DNA of 64,000 bases from Cinclus cinclus (GCF_963662255.1 NC_085048.1:100484229-100548228), one strand, 5' to 3'; positions 48,091-61,870 are shown, counted from the first letter of the stretch. Program-made: numbers and translations. Notes: a model not told the origin generated them from the letters alone.

Positions 48091-48552
48091 CTGAAAAGAG
48101 TGGAACACAGTGCTCAGATCAAGCATCCAGCCTTGCCCCCATTCATGGATCAAGACATAGACTCATGCTTTTTACTGCGACCTGGTAGTTATAAAAACTC
48201 AAATTCATGGGGAAATGTTGACCAGTGTGAGGAATGGAAAACAAACTGGTGTGGGAGATATCCATTCATACGCTTGCCACATCTCCCCAAGTGCTCACTT
48301 CTCTTCAAGTGTGCCTATACTCCCAGCTGGAATCCACATGTTTGGCATCAAGAGGTTCTGGGGCACCCCTGCCTCCACTGGCCTCTTGGATGGTGTGGGA
48401 ATGGGTTTAGATCACTAGGCTCTTCCTGACCATTAGGTACCTCACAGCCAGTGCAGATCTGCAGCCAAGTCCCAACACTACCATTCTGCAGGGTGACAAA
48501 ACCTGCTTTGCTCAAGCCCCTCCTTTCTTCTGCTGCTTCCCTTCCCTCTTAC

Positions 48553-48800
48553 AGTTGCCCAGCAGCCTTTGAGCTGCTGAGCTCGTGGGATGCTCGGGGC
48601 TCTCCAGCTCCCACACATCCATCATCTCCGGCTCACTGGCATCCAGGAAGCTGAGCAGAGCTCCCTGCCCTGCTGCTCTCTGCAAGGTCTCTGCCTGCCC
48701 AAGTTGCTCCAGGGCCCTCATGCCATGGCCAAGAAGAGGCATGGAGGCAGCAGGGGCAGATGCAAACCATTCCTTAAGTATCCCATCATTTCTGGCAGAG
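48553..48800 (-). CDS. X exon, beta, middle copy
   Basis: Full-length X exon, but with gamma-type Ser at the start (SARNDG) and substitutions giving ILKEWFAS. Function and use uncertain, as for the other X copies. Confidence 0.45.
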
Positions 48801-49627
48801 CTAAAGAGCCAAATCAGGACCTGTTCAAACTCCACTGAAAGGCTCAGTTCCTGTCAGGGGTACAATGGGCCCTTTCTCAGCAAGGCTGAAATCAAGGACA
48901 CAAGCCTTTGATTGGACCTTCTGTTTACCAAAGCTGTTGTTCATCTGCCTCTTCCTGCACCCCAAGGCAATCCCAAAGCAACTGCAGGTGCTGGCCCTGC
49001 TGCAAAGGCAATTGTGTGGCCTGGCTCTGGCTTGCTCTCCCCATGGCCACCTCCCATCCTTTCCCTGTGGATAAAGCCATGCCAGATCACACAGCTGCCC
49101 AGAAGATGATGAACGCTAGGAAAAAAAAAATAGCATCAGAGATAATTGTGCGGAAGGCCATGGCTGTACAACTCAAAAGCTGAGACAACCTGCCATTGAC
49201 ATGGCAGGACTGCCTGTTCCAGCAAACTCCTTTTCCCTTCCCTACCAGACACAGCTGTCACTAAACACCTCCAAGACATCGACGTGGTTCACAGATATCC
49301 CTAAATTACTAAATTTAGAAGGGTTGCTTGCCCAGAACTTTAGCAGCTCTGACATCTTGTTGGTGTTTTCTCACCTACAAGACAGAGGAGGAACCACAAG
49401 AGAGCCCAGAAATTTTTCAGACACCTCTCCTGCTGTTGATACATGCTTAGGTCATGAAGTCTGCACCACACACCCACTGCAAAGACCGCCTGAAGTGCAG
49501 TGTCCAGCTGAGCTCTTCCTTACCTCAGCTGCTTCCCTTGCCTTACACCACAGGAAAAGCTCTCAAAACTCTGCCTACAACACAAAATCTGAAAATGTAT
49601 CACAAGGACTTAGCTTGGTCTCCTTAC

Positions 49628-49836
49628 CTTACACATTTTTCCCTCTGAACACAGCTCCTGCTTGTTTCTACTATCATCATAGCCGGTGCCCTCTTTTCCA
49701 TTCTCTTGCTCCACACTGCAGATTTTAATTCTGTTAGAAGCAGGAGTGCTCTTCCGGATGGGAGGCAATGGTTTAGAAGGAAGGAGCATGGAGGGAGATG
49801 GCCGGAATGACTTGGAAAAAATGAACTTAGCCAGGC
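49628..49836 (-). CDS. TOGARAM-like: Y exon (linker), middle copy, second
   Basis: Counterpart of 14487-14695 (SKPLPPIRK core, GTAAGG donor) with one Asn/Ser change in the polar end. Open. Confidence 0.65.
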
Positions 49837-52180
49837 CTGCAACGTGGAGACAAAAAATTGAACAGAGGCTGAGATGCAAAACTAAAGCATCTGAAGCTCC
49901 ATATTCCATGGAACACATTTCCTGGAAACTTTTACTACCTGCACAGGGAAACATGCTTCTGCTGACAACCACTGAAGGCAGGCCAGGGGGACACCCTGAC
50001 CTACTTCCACAGTGTTCCCAGGGGAACACCCTGGCCTCTGGGCTGCCGTGGGACAGCAGGGAGCCCAGAGCCCTGTGCTTTCCAGGAATGGTTCAACTGC
50101 ACATGCAGGCTCCTGCTCCTCTCTCTCCCTGTCCCACAGCTGAGCAGCCCTACAGCTCCACAGGGCACTGGGAGCAGCACAGCTCATGGCAGGGGCTACC
50201 TGCAGGGCAGAATTGTTCCCTGGCAATGTGCACAGGCTTTCCAGGCTGGCACCAGAGCCTTCCTCCCAGCACAGAGTGGCCCAGCTGCCACCTTACCTCT
50301 TTGTCAGGCTGAGCCATGCTCACAAGGGAACAAGTGAGTTAGGTGAACTCCCATTTTTACAATCAATATTTTAATGAGTGAGGTAGCCAAGGGTTTTCTG
50401 TTCAATTATTCAGAAGTTCACTTTGTTTTTGTTTTTCAGGAAATGAACCTCACTTTAATTACTCTGAACGGTATCAAGCTGGCAAGCCAGGAGAGAGAGC
50501 TTCTAGTGCTTTGCTTTGGTGTTTCTCATTGCCCCCTCCCCCACTACTTTGGGATCCCTTTCCTTCCAAACAGTTGGCAACCCACAGTGGTTCCAAAATT
50601 TGGCAATTACACCTAGGAAATTATTCCTTTCCAATGCTAGATTTCATGGCACTTGTTTCTGTAACTCCCACTCAGTTTGGGGTTGGGATTTGGTGTTGCT
50701 TTTATTTCCCTTTACAACAAAGCAAGTGCAGGCTCATGAATGATGGCAGCCCACAATAGAGGTAAAAGATGCTTTGCACTCCCCATTGCATGTCCTCAGT
50801 ATTCAAGGTGCCCATATCTGTAGGGGACAAACTGGCTTTCAAACATTCTGCTTTTGCTAAGCTTCATTGCTCCGTGGCTTTATTCCCCAGAGACAGCCAA
50901 ACTCAACATAACCAAGACCTGCATCAAAAAAATTCCTAATCATTGCAGTTAATTCAAATTTTTCTTGGTGGAGATGGCATACAGCAGATCATAAAAAGAA
51001 GACTTTTGTAAATCTGTATTTCTTTATCCCTTAAGAAGGACCAGGTTATTATAAAAGTGCATCAGATAAGGTTGAATGTTACAGCTCCTATCTAGTCCAG
51101 AATTAATCCAGCAAAAATCTCACCATACTTAGCAAGCAATACTTCTCGCTCGATGAATTAAGACTTCCAGCTGTATAACAGCAATTAAGGAGTCAGTCCA
51201 ACGTGGCTATACCCAGGATTTGACAGAACTAACCCTGAACAAAGGCACCAGAGGATCTGATCCCTTTTTCTGCATCAGCAAAATGATTTCTGCAAATCTC
51301 ATCTCTCCTATCATTCCATGCCCAGAAATGGCAAAGGAACAACAACAGACTCTGATAGAGGCTCTCAGCTGGAAGGCATTGGCTGACACAGATGCACCAG
51401 AGACCGCATTTTGTCTGGCACAATTCTACTTGTCAGGGATCAGGCAAGGCAGGAATAGGGAGAGAAGGCAGAAGGCATCTCCTCCCCCAGCCTCAGCCTG
51501 CAACACTGACACAGGCAGAGAGAGTCAGGCAAGAGATTTGTCCTTGTGAACCTGCCATGGGTGGCTCTGGGCTTGTGCTGTCAGAGGATGACAAACTCAG
51601 ATCCTGCATAGGATGCATGCATTTTGATGCCTCCTTCTCCTTAAGTGGAAAATTCAAAGGGACTTTCTGTCAGAGGAGGTTTCCCTATATCTAGCAGTAC
51701 AAAAGCAGGCAATTTCCATGAATCTCTTTCAGATCTCAAAGAGTGCAGATCCGGAAGTGCCCCAAGGACAGGTCTTCTCCTTCAAGGGCAGGAGAAAGGA
51801 GTGCGAATATTTCTCATTTCATGCTAAATGGTTTCTTTTTTTGGTGCTAATTGTAACGCTAGGAAGGCTGCCGGGAGATAAAAGGCATGTGCAGGATGGA
51901 CAGGAATGTTTCCTTTTCCTGCACTGCATTCACAGGGCCTCAAGATAACACACCAAGATACAGGTGCTGCCACGTAACACTTCACATTTTGGAATTTTCA
52001 CAGCTTCACCAGAGCACAATCCCAGTGACTGGGCTCTGGGAGAGTCCACTGAGCCCATCCAGGAATTGAAACAAATATAAAGATATCTTTTAAGCAATGG
52101 TATTTAATCAAGCTTTCAAAATGTCACCTCTGCATCAAAATTCCAATGAGCATTTAAGGACAGACATGCCCTGTACGTAC

Positions 52181-52227
52181 CTGCATGTTCAGAGTTCTGC
52201 TCTTTGTTTCTGCTGCTGGATCTTGGC
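52181..52227 (-). CDS. TOGARAM-like: V exon, gamma, middle copy
   Basis: 47-bp exon with CTCCAG acceptor and GTACGT donor; reads PRSSSRNKEQNSEHA. Confidence 0.5.
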
Positions 52228-53461
52228 CTGGAGGAAATGGAAGACAAAAGAACATATGAGGAGGGAGAAAGAGAAGGGAGGGAACAGGTGTAGCATGAAA
52301 GGAGGCAATCCTTCTTTGCATGGTTACTCTGATGAAGGAGGAAATGCAACCCATCATCCCAACAAGGTGCAAAGCTGAAAAATTGTCCTTAAGCTTTCAG
52401 TTGCTGCCATCAGACAGAGCTGGCCAAGCTCCAGCTGAAACACAGCAGTCATTCATTGAAGTTGCATCATAACTCCCCAATTCTGCTGCCGCTCCCTTTG
52501 GAGCCAAGAGGCTCCTACAGACTCTCTGAAGCAGCAAGAGCTGCTAAGATGAGACACGAGTCTGTATGGAGGACAGCTACTTTGCTACTGCTGCCAAAGC
52601 TTGACTTTGCCTGCTCGTGCCTTACACTGGTGCCAGTCTTGTGCTGCATGGGGTCAGAGCACTGCTATGTCCTGAGAAGGATATTCCACCTCCTTGCTCT
52701 TTCAAGAAGGAAAAGCCTTTTTCCAGATCAACTGATAGGCAAGGCTATTCAGACTGCACTTTAAAAGCCCTGCCTAAGCTTTTCAATTGGAATGATACTT
52801 CTGAGACTCCTTCTTTATTGTAATCACTCGGATAAGCTTGACAACTACATTTTCTCACACGTATCTTCCCATCAGGTACAATCCTATATCACTTCTCTAG
52901 AGCCTTGCCCTCCTTGATTTTAGCCCAGATCTAAACAATAAACTTTCATCAGATTATACATCCATAACTAAATATTGTCTCAGATCTCACTTCACAGCAG
53001 ACGTCAACAAAACAGACAAGTTACTCCTGATGTTTACAGAGGTAGCACGTAAATGTACAGACACCACGCCAGCAGCCAATATTTGGCCAAACATAGTATT
53101 TCGGATGCTGAAGCTGATAGTCAAGGATCACAGTATTCAAAGATCTGCAGGATCCAGAGACATGCAATACAGTTCCCAAATGACACCACAAACATTCTAG
53201 AGGGAATCAAGAGCCAAGCCCAGCAGAGGACTCATCTTGAGGTGCTTCTAACCCCAGCCTCTTCTTCCCCACCACCATCTCTGCTCTTGGGACAGATGAT
53301 GTGGGATTTGACATTGTGCATTGGATCATCATAATTGTGCAAAATGGTGAATATACAGAGGTTTGCCTAAACACATGGAAGAGCTGACTGTTGAGAAGAT
53401 CCTCACAAGATGGGAAGAGAGAGGTGAACAGCACACTGGAGCAGCAGACACCTTGGATTAC

Positions 53462-53622
53462 CTCATCTCCTGGGATTCCTGGACATCCAGCTGCAGAGAG
53501 CTTTGCGGAGAGCCTGAAGAACTGCCAACAGGGGCACTGAGTGCCTTGCCTATAGGGGGGATCAAAGGCAGTCCCAATGACCCCTTCTTCATATCCCCTT
53601 CAGTGGCTGACAGCAAGGAAGT
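53462..53622 (-). CDS. TOGARAM-like: W exon, gamma, middle copy
   Basis: Counterpart of 18321-18481, identical protein. It lies upstream of V 52181-52227 and Y 49628-49836, completing one Y-W-V-Y run. Confidence 0.65.
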
Positions 53623-54084
53623 CTGAAAAGAGTGGAACACAGTGCTCAGATCAAGCATCCAGCCTTGCCCCCATTCATGGATCAAGACATAGACTCATGC
53701 TTTTTACTGTGACCTGGTAGTTATAAAAACTCAAATTCATGGGGAAATGTTGACCAGTGTGATGAATGGAAAATAAACTGGTGAGGGAGATATCCAGTCA
53801 TACGCTTGCCACATCTCCCCAAGTGCTCACTTCTCTGCAAGTGTGCCTATACTCCCAGCTGGAATCCACATGTTTGGCATCAAGAGGTTCTGGGGCACCC
53901 CTGCCTCCACTGGCCTCTTGGATGGTGTGGGAATGGGTTTAGATCACTAGGCTCTTCCTGACCATTAGGTACCTCACAGCCAGTGCAGATCTGCAGCCAA
54001 GTCCCAACACTACCATTCTGCAGGGTGACAAAACCTGCTTTGCTCAAGCCCCTCCTTTCTTCTGCTGCTTCCCTTCCCTCTTAC

Positions 54085-54134
54085 AGTTGCCCAGCAGCCT
54101 CTGAGCTGCTGAGCTCGTGGAATGCTCGGGGCTC
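54085..54134 (-). pseudogene. X exon truncated by 391-bp deletion, gamma, middle copy
   Basis: Only the last ~50 bp and the GTAAGA donor remain. The acceptor and ~200 bp of exon body present at 18994-19191 are gone. Without an acceptor this X exon cannot be used as such. Confidence 0.7.
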
Positions 54135-54768
54135 GCCCTGCTTGCAAAAGCAAATGTTTGGCCTGGCTCTGGGCTGCTCTCCCCATGGCCATCTCCCATC
54201 CCTTCCCTGTGGATAAAGCCATGCCAGGCACATAGCTGCCCAGAGGATGATGAACTCTAGAAAGAAAATAGCATCAGTGACAACTGTGCAGAAGGCCATG
54301 GCTGTACAACTCAAAAGCTGAGACAACCTGCCACTGACATGGCAGGACTGCCTGTTCCAGCAAACTCCTTTTCCCTTCCCTACCAGACACAGCTGTCACT
54401 AAACACCTCCAAGACATCGACGTGGTTCACAGATATCCCTAGATTTCTAAATGTAGAAGAATTGCTTGCCCAGAACTTTAGCAGCTCTGACATCTTGTTG
54501 GTGTTTTCTCATCTACAAAACAGAGGAGGAACCACAAGAGAGCCCAGAATTTTTTCAGACACCTCTCCTGCTGTTGATATGTGCTGAGGTCATGAAGTCT
54601 GCACCACACACCCACTGCAAAGACCGCCTGAAGTGCAGTGTCCAGCTGAGCTCTTCCTTACCTCAGCTGCTTCCCTGGGCTCACAGCACAGGATATGGTG
54701 TCTGAGATCGGCCTACCGGACATAAACTGGATGCCTTACACACACAGGACTTGTCTTGGTCTCCTTAC

Positions 54769-54983
54769 CTTCCATGCTTTTCCCTCTGAATCCAGCTCCT
54801 GGTTCTTTCTGCTGTTACCATTGTAACCAGTGCCATTTTCCCCATTTTCCTGCTCTCCACTCCTGATCTTGCTTGGCTTGGTGGAAGGTGAGCTCTTCCA
54901 GATGGGAGGCAATGGCTTGGAGGGAAGGAGCATGGAGGGAGTTTCCAGAGAAAACCTCTTGGCAAGAGGGTAAGCAGTCAGGC
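54769..54983 (-). CDS. TOGARAM-like: Y exon (linker), middle copy, first
   Basis: Counterpart of 20019-20233 (SKPLPPIWK core). One change replaces Asp with Glu in GEQ-D/E-NGENG. Borders and phase unchanged. Confidence 0.65.
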
Positions 54984-57033
54984 CTGCAATATGAAGACAC
55001 AAAATGTAACAGAGACCACAATGACAACCTAAAGCATCTCAAGCTGCATATTCAATGGGACACATTTCCTGGAAACTTCTAAACAGCTGCAAAGGCAAAC
55101 ATGCTCCTGCCAGCAGCCACTTGAGGCAGGCCATGGGGACATCCTGACCCACTTCCACAGAGCTCCCAGGGGGCAGCCTGGCCTCTGGGCTGCCCTGAGT
55201 TATTGAGTTAGCAAGTCTGAAGGGAAAGGTGGAAGGATGCAATGATAAGAGGGGAGCAAAAAATCCTTCTTGAGGCTGCCCTTTCTTGTAAAGCCAGTAA
55301 AGACCTCCATAGCTGTGAATGCTATTTCTGCAAACTGCAAAGACCTCTCAGCATGCAGGCAGGCCTTGCTGGTGTTTTTATGGCACCAGAATAGCATCCT
55401 CAGTGTTAGACCCAATTAGCAAGCAGAGGAAGAACAGAAAATTTATCTGTAGTGAGACACAGCATTGATGGCAAAGAAAGAACCAGGACTTGTATCTCAT
55501 GACCATGTCCACTTTGTGGTCAGCTGTGGCCACAGTCCCTGTCCTGGCTGAAAGTGTGAGTGATTTGGCTACTGTCAAAAAGGAGGAAGCAGAGTAAACT
55601 CATGACAGAATGTTGTGATGCCAGGGGTGTCCTTGCAGGATCACCTGTAGCTGTGAGCCACCAGTTCTGACAGGGAGCCAGAACTGACCACCATGGACCA
55701 GTTTCCCCTGAAATCTGGTGGGACTGGTTCCATTTGCCTCAGGCCTTTCAGCTCCTTTCCACCCTCACCTTTTCCTTCAGTGGTCTTTCCTTTCCCAGTA
55801 ATGTCCATGTTTGAACTCGTGCTTCTGTCTCACAGAAGAATCTGATGTTGGATTTGGGATCTCTCTTGGAGTAGACAGAGATAGGAGCTCGGTCCCCAGC
55901 CCTAGAACAAGGTGGGGTGACTCCAGTCTCCAGCAGTCAGCACAGACAGGCAGAGCCAGCCGCGTCTCCTGTCGCTGTGTCTGTGTTAACCACAACCTTT
56001 ACAGGCCCAGCACCGGGCTGCCCCTTTGTGACGCGCTCCTCCGTGGTTCTCTCGTTTCCATGGCCACAGAACCCCCACCCCAACTCCATCCCTGTCCCTT
56101 CACTTCCCAAGGGCAGCCAGCCATGGGCCCGGCCAGGCCAGGTCTGAGGCTTTGACACCGTCTAGGAAGAAGATGCTTTCCAAAGCTACTTTTCAAAGTC
56201 TTTGTTTCTGAAATTCCCACTCAGGTCTGGGTTGCAGCTTGTTGGTTGGGGATTTTGTTTATTTCTCTTCACAACAAATAAAGTGGTGGGACACAAAGGA
56301 TGGCACCGGGCATTGGAAGAAAAAGAAGCTTTGCACTCCCCAGCAGATGACCCCTGAATTCAGTTGGCCAATACATTTAGGGAACAAATTGACCATCCAA
56401 ACGTTCCACTTTTGCTCTGCTTCATTGTTCCAGTGGCTTATTCCCTGCTTTCTTCATTGGAGAGATACTTAAACCAAATGTAAACATGATCTGCTACAAC
56501 ACATTTCTGATCTTGGCAGTTCCTGATGATGCAGTTTTCCTAATGGAAACAGCACAGGGCAGGTCATTCTGAAATACTCTCCAACAGAGCAGTTGAAGCT
56601 AATCATGCTTGATTTAGTAGAACTAAGCCTGAGCCAAGGGACCACCAGTGGGTCTGATCCCTTTTTTGTGCACCAGCAAATTTCTTCAATTCTCATCTCT
56701 CCTATCCATTCAAAGAAGCTTTGCACTCTGCATTACATGCCCCCAGTGTTCAGTGGGGCAATATGACCAGTGAATCTGTAGGGTGTAATTAGGCCATGCA
56801 AAGGTTCTCCTTCCTTGTGGCTGGGCTTCATTCCTGCTTTCTTTCCTGCAGACGCATCCAAACCCAGCATTGCAACACCTGCCTCAAAACAATTCTCATT
56901 TTGACTGTCCCTGAAAATTCAGAACTGTACTCAAGAGTATGTCCCCATTCCCAGGGACAGGTTCCAAGGCTGGTCTCTCACTTGCACGGAGTGAAGAGTT
57001 GCTGCACTTGCCCTTGGCTCCAGGGGCTCGCCA

Positions 57034-57228
57034 TCAGCACTTTGAATGCACCTTTTGTTCACACTCTGCCTCCCTGAGCCCAGCAGCATTGCTGGGCATG
57101 GACACGCACACTGCAGTCAACATGCCCCAGGCACAGCTGCAGGAATGAGATTGCAGCAAGTCCTGGCTGAAGGAGTTTCCAGTCTGCTGCAGCCCTTCGC
57201 CTGCAGTGGAATCAACTTGTGCTGCCAT
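57034..57228 (-). other. Candidate 5' coding frame (MAAQVDSTAGEG), middle copy
   Basis: Counterpart of 22284-22478. A single base difference makes the start context GCCATGG and the second residue Ala instead of Thr, which is a better translation start than in unit A. Otherwise open over the same length. Confidence 0.25.
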
Positions 57229-58199
57229 GGCGGGAGCAAAGGTGGTGAGGGGCTCTTTGCAGATGAAGGTCTCCTCAATCTGCTGCTGCTGCTGCTAGCT
57301 GGGCCTGATCCAGCTGCTGGTGTCTTCCCCCACAGCTGTATCAGGAGCCTGCCTGGAAAAATGACACTGCCAGTGCCAGTGACAGCCAGCCATCCCTGCC
57401 TTGGCCCTGCCCACAGGGCGTCCAGCCTTCCAAACTGCTCCTGTCAGAAATGTCAGACAACATAAAAATATGTTCAAAGGAAGCATTTTCCACATTCTGT
57501 CAAAATCATGGCCATACAGTCCATATGTTGGAGGCAGACTGCTGTTGGCAGAATGGAGGAAGCCCCAGCAGCTGCTCTCCCCACGGCTGGATGGCAATGG
57601 CAGCAGAGGCAAGTCTCGCTCCGTGCCCACTGCAGTTGTTTTGCTCCTTTCTACTACAAGTGTACCTGGATTTAAGCAGCGACATTGGGCTGATCATACT
57701 GAGGACTGGTTTGTAAGCCTTGTCTCTAGCAATTCCCACCCGGCTGCAAGACTTTTGCTGTAGAAAGGAGTAGATAAGATTTTACAACACATCCATGAGC
57801 AAGACTGAGCCAGAACTCAAAGGACAAGACAAATACTCCCAAATCTGCCGCCCATGGGGAAAAGCAGCAGAAAAGGAGATTAAACAAGTGCCATTGCAGC
57901 TAAGTTGCCTGCATTTATCCCATGGTCCAACCTTTCTGCACTAAAGCACTTCAATCCAAACACACAGCTCAAGGTCAAGGAATAAAAGTGTTTTGAGAGC
58001 ATTTAAAGCCTGACTCCTTTTACTTTCAAAGGAAGGTAGATGTTCAATTCCTTAAAAACACAAATGTGGGTCTATTTGGGACTGTGTCCTTCAAAATAAG
58101 AATGGGGGTTTAGACTTGCAGAACAGTTTCCGTTGGAAAACACCTGTCAGACCAGAGAGTCCCCCTGAAATCTTGTGACCACTATCACTGCCAAGGCCA

Positions 58200-58715
58200 C
58201 CTCTAAATCATATCCCTGGACAGGATGCTATTGGCCGCCACCTGGGCACACGCTGGCTCATGTTCAGCCACTGCCAACCAGCACCTGCAGTCCTTTTCTG
58301 CTTGGTGGCTTTCCAGCCACTCTGCCCCCAGCCTGTAACCTCCAAGGGGAAGTGCAGGACGGGGCGCTTCACCTTGTAGAACCTCATACAAGTGGCCTCT
58401 GCCCATGATCCAACCTGTCGAGATCTCTCTGCAGAAACTTCCTACCCTCCAGCAGATCAACACTCCCACTCAGGTTGGTGTTGTCTGTAAACTGGCAGAG
58501 GTGCCCTTGATCCCCTTCTCCACATCATTTGTAAAGATATGAAACACAATTGGCCCCAGTGCTGAGCCTTGGGGAACACCTCTTGTGACCAGGCACCAGC
58601 TGAATTTAATTCCCTTGAGTTCTGCCACTCCTGGGCCTGCCCATCCTGACAGCTTTTACCCAAGGAAGAGTGCATTAAGGACTTGAGTATTTTGCTTGTC
58701 CTTTGTTCTATGTCT
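58200..58715 (-). mobile_element. CR1 reverse-transcriptase fragment, unit B
   Basis: Counterpart of 23450-23965. Here the open stretch covering YRLGAEWLESHQAEKD extends a little further upstream. Confidence 0.85.
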
Positions 58716-58769
58716 CCCCCTACATCCAGTGAAAGACAGAGATTCTCCTTAGCACTCCTTTTGTTGCTG

Positions 58770-58940
58770 GTGGGAAGCTCTGAATGCCCCAAGCCTGGAA
58801 GCGTTCAATGCCAGGTTGGATGGGGCCCTGAGCAACCTGCTCTACTGGAAGGTGTCCCTGCCACAGCCAGGACTTTGGAAGTAGACAATCTTTCATGTCC
58901 TTTCCAATCTAAATCATTCTGGGATTCTATGACTTCACTG
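58770..58940 (+). mobile_element. CR1 3' end fragment, unit B
   Basis: Counterpart of 24020-24190. Confidence 0.85.
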
Positions 58941-59189
58941 CAGTCGCCAGATTAAACTTGGGCTTTGTCCCTTCTAAGGTTGTCCCTGCATAACCTCACA
59001 ACATCCTTAGAGTCCTCCTGCATTGCCTGCCCCTTCCCCAAAGATGATAAACTCTGCCATTCCCCTGCATTCCAGCCAGAGCTCTCTGTGGGACCCACTG
59101 GGAATGGGACCAGTACGGAAAGCAGGGAGTCAGATATATCTGCCTAGGTCTCACTTCAGAGGAATAATAGCTAGGGAATATGTCAATGG

Positions 59190-61210
59190 CCAGAGGAGCG
59201 CAACGGCAAAAGGCCGGTGACAGCAAAGAACAAGCCCTGCTTACAGGGATGGCTGCCCAGGGCATAACCACCTGCAGCTCTGAGAAGATGCCCTGGCTAT
59301 GCCAGCAATGCCACTTGCCCAGAGGGCCTCTCTCGCCACCTCTTCAGCTCCAACCTGATGCACTTCTGCCTCCCTCTTGCCTCACCATTCCACTCCTGAG
59401 CTCAAAGCCGCTGATCAACTCTTCCCAATCTTGCCTCCATGTCCCACTGCTTCTGCCAATGGATGACAACGCACTCAGGCCTGAAAAGCTCCAGCTCCTC
59501 AAGGTAAGGAACCGCCACCCAACAGCCCCACAGGGAAATCCTCAAGCCACCACCTACATGTCCCCAAGTCCACAAAACCCTCCAACTTCAGCTTCACTCG
59601 CCACAGCGACATCCCGCACAGTCCCACGTGCTGCTGGGAGCCAGGCCCTCTGGGTGAATGGAGCTGGGCATGCAAAGCAGTGGCTGAGCGGACTGCACCC
59701 CTGCTTACAGAGGCTGCTCAGGCCACTGCCTGGACTGCAATGTGCCCAGGACTGCAGAGCACTGGCCCCCACTTACAGGGTGGCCCTGGTCCCCAAGGCC
59801 TATGGAGGCTCCTTGTCTGCAGTTCCGGGGCACTCCCCACTCACGGGGCGTTTGCCCCACGCAGGCTGCCTGCTGAGGGAGCACAAAGGTTCCCAGACCT
59901 GCAGCCTGCTTACAGGCCAGTCAGCACACAGGGGGCCACAGAGCTCAGACTTCCCCCACGGCAACGGGAGCGCGACTCGACAGTCAAGCACTCCAGCTCA
60001 TGGCCTAATGCCGAGGGGCCGGGGCTCCCAGCCCCGATGACAGGGAGGGCATGCATCCGGCCCCATGACTCCTGGCCCCACACCTTTGAATGGCCAAGGA
60101 CAGGGATGCCCACTTTGTTACAGCGGGTCCCTCCAGCCGCCTGCCGAAGCCAGGGGATGCACGCAACCCCACTTACAGTGCCATCTGCCACAGCCCGGCA
60201 CTCCCAGCAAGTGCCATGGAGCACAGGCTCCTGCATGCACCCCACATATGGGCCGGCCGGAGCCTGGCCCTGGCACAACGCAGCACAGCAACACATCTGG
60301 CTGCAGGAGCCTCTTCCTACACCAGGGAGCCAGGGAGCTCACACCAGCCCTAAGCAGTGCCAAGGGTGGGACTGCGCCCTGCGGACGCAGCACTTCGTCA
60401 ACCTGCACCCTCGTTAAGGCCTGGGAGCCATCGTTCCTGTCACCTGCCTAAAGGAGCCTCCCCAGCCCTGCTTACAGGGACCTGGGCCTGCTCCTGGGGA
60501 CAAAGCGCTCCACAATGTCGTGACATGTGCCCTGAGTACGGGGCCAGCATGCCTGGCAGTTCATCAGCAGGACTGGAAGCCACGCAGCGTAGGCAGAGAC
60601 CCAGGCCCTGGCTACAGGCTGGTCCTGCTGCCCACGCTACCACTAAGCGGCTTCGCTCCATCCTCAGAAAGCAGGGGCCAGGCCTCACTGTTTCTCCGCC
60701 TGGGCATTCTTGGGGACGGCCCTATGGCTACACAGAGCTCCTCTTTCCCTCCTGGGACATGAAAACCACCCTGCTCTATGTCTAAAGTGGCCTAACCCAT
60801 AAACACATTCTCTCACTCACACCAAGTAAGCGGAACACAGGGAAGGGGAACACAGTCCCAGAAGAGGGAGCAAGTTCTGTGCAACCAACCTGCTGGGGAG
60901 CCAATCCCCACCGCTGAGTGGGAGAGCAAAACCTCAGACCTGCCCCTCAACTGCGGGAAGAATGCGGGGGCCTCCACACACGGAGGCGCTCCCGGCCTGG
61001 CACAGGGACAAAGACTGTCTTGAGCCCCGACTACAGGGACTCACCCTGCCCAGCGGCCAGCAGCAGGCAGAAAGCCGCTGGGCTAGGAAAAAGCCCTGGC
61101 CTGCTTACAGGCTGTGCTGGGGACTGGCAGAGCTCCATTTCCCCCCCTCAGGTGTGGAGACAGGGGCTCTCACCCTCCTTACAGGGTTGCCCCTCTCTCC
61201 AGGCAGCCAA
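59190..61210. repeat. GC-rich region with recurrent CTTACAG motif, unit B
   Basis: Counterpart of 24440-26460 with the motif kept at nearly every site; at 60118 the flank changes (TTTGTTACAG). The longest plus-strand open frame here (286 codons) is interrupted in unit A, so it is not a conserved gene. Confidence 0.6.
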
Positions 61211-61870
61211 GGCAGCACAAGCCAAAAGCTGAGCCAAGCTTTTCTTGGAGGCAGAATGTGTGTGGGATGCACAACAGTGTTATCCCAGAGCTCAGAGCTG
61301 TATGCCACCCAGGAGTATAAATAGATTTGTGGAACCCCTGTACATTCTAGTTGACCTCCCTGTCCACTCATCCTTCTGCAAACAAGTTGCAAACAACTCT
61401 GTTGGACTGCTGTCCTGGGTAAATACACATAGAAATGTCTTTCCCAAAGCCGTGCATCTTTTCCCACAGCCTCAACTTGCTATGAAATTGTCATTGAAGA
61501 CACCTCTGAGTCACATCTGGGGGAGATTGCAAAGGAGCAAAGCTTTGGGATTTGGGCACACATCTCTTTGTTTCTTTCCTCAGGCCATTTGTGAGCACAG
61601 AACACATCTAGGTGGAAAACTTTTGACTATAAAGGATGTTGGCTCCATTGTCCCCAAATCATGTGAACAGGTGGCCCCATTGTATTGCCAAGTCACAAAC
61701 AGCAGCTCAAATGAAACATGGCTAAAGAGTAAGACAAGGAGCCCAGTGAGGAAAGGACATGGTAAGACATTGGCACACTGAGTGAGCTGCACTCCAATAA
61801 CCACAGCACATCTCCTCTAGACTACCAGATGCTGGTCTCAGATTCTCTGCTTGTATCTTTAAAAACTTAG

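Larger units (their letters stand above)
45545..49555. repeat. Internal duplicate beta, unit B
   Basis: Counterpart of 10405-14414. At several sites it carries the base found in unit B gamma rather than that of unit A beta (see findings). Confidence 0.93.
51082..54693. repeat. Internal duplicate gamma, unit B (shortened)
   Basis: Counterpart of 15940-19943, minus 391 bp between 54134 and 54135. It also has a local rewrite near 51915-51930, where a TTTTC-rich stretch is replaced, and a 3-bp loss near 51988. Confidence 0.93.

Noticed and set aside
59180..60417. Long plus-strand open frames (286 and 245 codons) in the GC-rich region
   Set aside because: Low-complexity Pro/Ala/Gly composition, no family resemblance. 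The longer one is broken by a stop in the otherwise near-identical unit A (170 codons at 24430-24942).
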